A stretch of 64,000 bases of DNA from Clostridium brassicae (lineage in GTDB: Bacteria > Bacillota > Clostridia > Clostridiales > Clostridiaceae): assembly GCF_026738875.1 (NCBI RefSeq), contig NZ_JAPQFJ010000001.1, positions 62,001 to 126,000 on the forward strand, in the 5' to 3' direction. This document shows, piece after piece, positions 62,460 to 64,000 of this stretch. Each line of letters begins with the position of its first letter. Within the stretch, counting starts at the first letter, position 1. The notes under the pieces were generated by a model. It searched no databases and was not told the DNA's origin. It saw only the letters and a program-made list of their open reading frames with translations. The position numbers and the translations under genes were made by a program.

Positions 62460-63623
62460 ATGAGAAACTCAAGAGCAAATAAAAATAAAGAAAACAAGGA
62501 TGGGAAGAAAAAAAAAGCAGTAAAAGTCATATTAATAGTGCTTTTCTTAGTTTTATGTTGTTTTGGGGGATTATATTATTATGTTAGACACAATATAAAG
62601 GTTCCAGATAATGATATTACACATGAAAACTCAGCTAGCGAACAAAATCCAGAGTATGAAGAACAAGAAGGTATAAATAATATATTATTAATAGGTGTTG
62701 ATAGTAGAGATCCAAAAGAAAAAGCACGTTCAGATTCAATGATTATAATGACGATAGATGACAATGATAAAAAATTAAAGTTAACATCTATAATGAGGGA
62801 TAGTTATGTTCCTATAAGTGGTCATGGAGAACAAAAAATAAATGCTGCTTTTGCTTTTGGAGGACCAGAACTTTTACTTAAAACACTAAGAGATAATTTC
62901 AAAATTAATATAAATAAGTACATTATAATTGATTTTTGGGGATTTGAAGGACTTATTGATGCTGTAGGTGGAATTGATGTCGATGTAAAGGATTACGAAA
63001 TAAAAGAGCTGAATAAATTCATAGGAGAATCTACAGGTGGAAAAAAGTCTGCAACTATTACTCATAGTGGTCTGCAGCATTTAGATGGGCAACAAGCTCT
63101 ATCTTATGCAAGGATAAGAAAGGTTGGAAATGGAACTTTTGAAAGAGATCAAAGACAAAGGTTGGTTATCTCTTTATTAGCTAAAAAATTAGAGGATATA
63201 AATATTATTCAATACCCAAAGCTCCTCAATAGTTTGTTACCTATTGTAAAAACCAATATAGAGCCTGTAATGCTTTTAAATTATGGATATACTGTATCAA
63301 AGATTAAACCTTTGACTATAGAACAGCTTCAAATACCACAAAATGAACTTAGTGAGGGAAGAATATACATGGGTAGCTGGGTTCAAATTATGGATATAGA
63401 GCAAAATGCTAAAATTTTAAATGATTTTATTTTTAAAGATAAAAAACCAGATAAAAAAGAGTACGACATTAGTCAGTTTAAGAAAATATTAAAGAAGTAT
63501 CTCCAAGCAGAAAAAGAAATTCATCCTCATGTAGATCAAGATGATCCAGAGCTTAAAAAAGAGCCTGAAGCAAGTGACCATAGTTATCCATACAAAAAAA
63601 ACAATAACAATAAAAAAAATTAA
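62460..63623 (+). CDS. LytR-CpsA-Psr (LCP) family cell-wall glycopolymer ligase
   Basis: A 387-residue membrane protein with a very basic cytoplasmic start, one transmembrane helix (about 23-43) and an extracellular LCP domain. Family motifs: LLIGVDSRDPKEKARSDSM (catalytic Asp/Arg), SIMRDSYVPI, KINAAFAFGG and the arginine-rich LSYARIRKVGNGTFERDQRQ. LCP enzymes attach teichoic acids or other glycopolymers to peptidoglycan. I chose ATG 62460 after GGAAGG; the ATG at 62442 lies before it. The C-terminal tail is charged and Lys/Asn-rich. Confidence 0.93.
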   Translation: MRNSRANKNKENKDGKKKKAVKVILIVLFLVLCCFGGLYYYVRHNIKVPDNDITHENSASEQNPEYEEQEGINNILLIGVDSRDPKEKARSDSMIIMTIDDNDKKLKLTSIMRDSYVPISGHGEQKINAAFAFGGPELLLKTLRDNFKININKYIIIDFWGFEGLIDAVGGIDVDVKDYEIKELNKFIGESTGGKKSATITHSGLQHLDGQQALSYARIRKVGNGTFERDQRQRLVISLLAKKLEDINIIQYPKLLNSLLPIVKTNIEPVMLLNYGYTVSKIKPLTIEQLQIPQNELSEGRIYMGSWVQIMDIEQNAKILNDFIFKDKKPDKKEYDISQFKKILKKYLQAEKEIHPHVDQDDPELKKEPEASDHSYPYKKNNNNKKN

Positions 63624-63670
63624 TATGTAATTATTTATTTGAAACACTAAAACAAATAAAGTTCTAAAAC

Positions 63671-63727
63671 AAATCTAGGTTGTTGAATAATTTATATTTT
63701 ATTATTATCCAACAACCTAGATTTATA
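63671..63727. terminator. Bidirectional terminator between convergent genes
   Basis: AAATCTAGGTTGTTG pairs with CAACAACCTAGATTT, with A/T-rich flanks on both sides. Confidence 0.88.
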
Positions 63728-63764
63728 AATTAGTATATATTTTTTAGTAAAGCAGGAATATTAT

Positions 63765-64000
63765 TTATTTCATTAAAGCGTTATGTTTATCAAGAGTGTT
63801 TATTATAGCTGGTTTATCAAATCCTAAAACTATTTCACCATCTATACTGATTACAGGGACCCTTTGTTGACCTGAAAGTTCTATCATTTCTTCTCTTGCT
63901 ACTCTATCCTTTAGCACATCTACATCGACATAGTTAGCATTTATAGAATCTAGAAACTCTTTAACTTTTTTACAATGAGAACAAGTTGGAGTCGAATATA
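63765..64000 (-). CDS. Glutaredoxin-like thiol-disulfide protein, C-terminal part
   Basis: Only the 3' part is in the window; the start lies beyond 64000. The 78 visible codons contain the active site TPTCSHCKK (CxxC), the cis-Pro segment QQRVPVISIDGEIVLGFD and the end HNALMK. This matches the NrdH/YruB-type glutaredoxin-like proteins of clostridia, small reductants that work with thioredoxin reductase or a flavoprotein. The stop is at 63765-63767. Confidence 0.88.
   Translation of the reverse strand, partial: YSTPTCSHCKKVKEFLDSINANYVDVDVLKDRVAREEMIELSGQQRVPVISIDGEIVLGFDKPAIINTLDKHNALMK

Overview
The window is very AT-rich, gene-dense DNA with AGGAGG-type ribosome binding sites, many GTG/TTG starts and intrinsic terminators after most operons. 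Gene content (guanine riboswitch, PyrR leaders, PyrI-containing aspartate carbamoyltransferase, pyruvate formate-lyase, LonB, PerR, acyl-CoA metabolism) points to a chromosomal segment of an anaerobic endospore-forming Clostridium-like Firmicute. The species cannot be fixed from sequence alone. No rRNA, tRNA, CRISPR array, phage or insertion sequence was seen.

Layout. 1-123 is the tail of a dicarboxylate/amino-acid:cation symporter. 333-7349 is a purine-salvage operon (xpt, guaD, a BMP-family lipoprotein, one ABC ATPase, two permeases) behind a guanine riboswitch and a probable PurR operator. 7398-17034 looks like a sigma-54 regulon for a short-chain hydroxy acid: a MaoC-type hydratase and a family I CoA-transferase each follow a -24/-12 promoter, a PAS-PAS sigma-54 activator lies between them, and three nearly identical GntP permeases follow. 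A decayed fragment of the CoA-transferase before the third permease indicates past tandem duplication. 17211-17966 encodes an EFR1-type flavodoxin-ferredoxin.

18060-24233 is the pyrimidine operon pyrB-pyrI-pyrC-pyrF-pyrK-pyrD-pyrE; carAB is at 28375-32672. Both have PyrR-binding leaders, two loops each, and one loop of pyrB covers its Shine-Dalgarno sequence. Between them, on the minus strand, are pflB and pflA. 34774-43326 is a protein quality-control block: tig, clpP, clpX, lonB, lon, engB. 43538-45015 holds three unusual genes, two very Cys-rich membrane proteins and one low-complexity protein. They are followed by an orphan transcription unit that may be a C-rich small RNA able to pair with their ribosome binding sites.

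45281-64000 contains a membrane-anchored repeat-like protein and perR (both minus), a PIN-PhoH ATPase, a phosphodiester glycosidase with an unknown partner, a site-2-protease homologue, a two-component system, an ABC-2 exporter, an AI-2E family permease, trmB, a 60-bp perfect palindrome, an ion-transporter-like permease, a DUF3892-type protein, a DJ-1/PfpI protein, an ArsR/CadC-like repressor, an LCP cell-wall ligase and, at the right edge, a glutaredoxin-like gene on the minus strand.

The strongest leads are the sigma-54 hydroxy-acid module with its permease triplication and pseudogene scar, the C-rich small RNA candidate beside the Cys-rich protein cluster, the paired PurR-like sites with identical spacing, the PyrR loop over the pyrB ribosome binding site, and the perfect palindrome.
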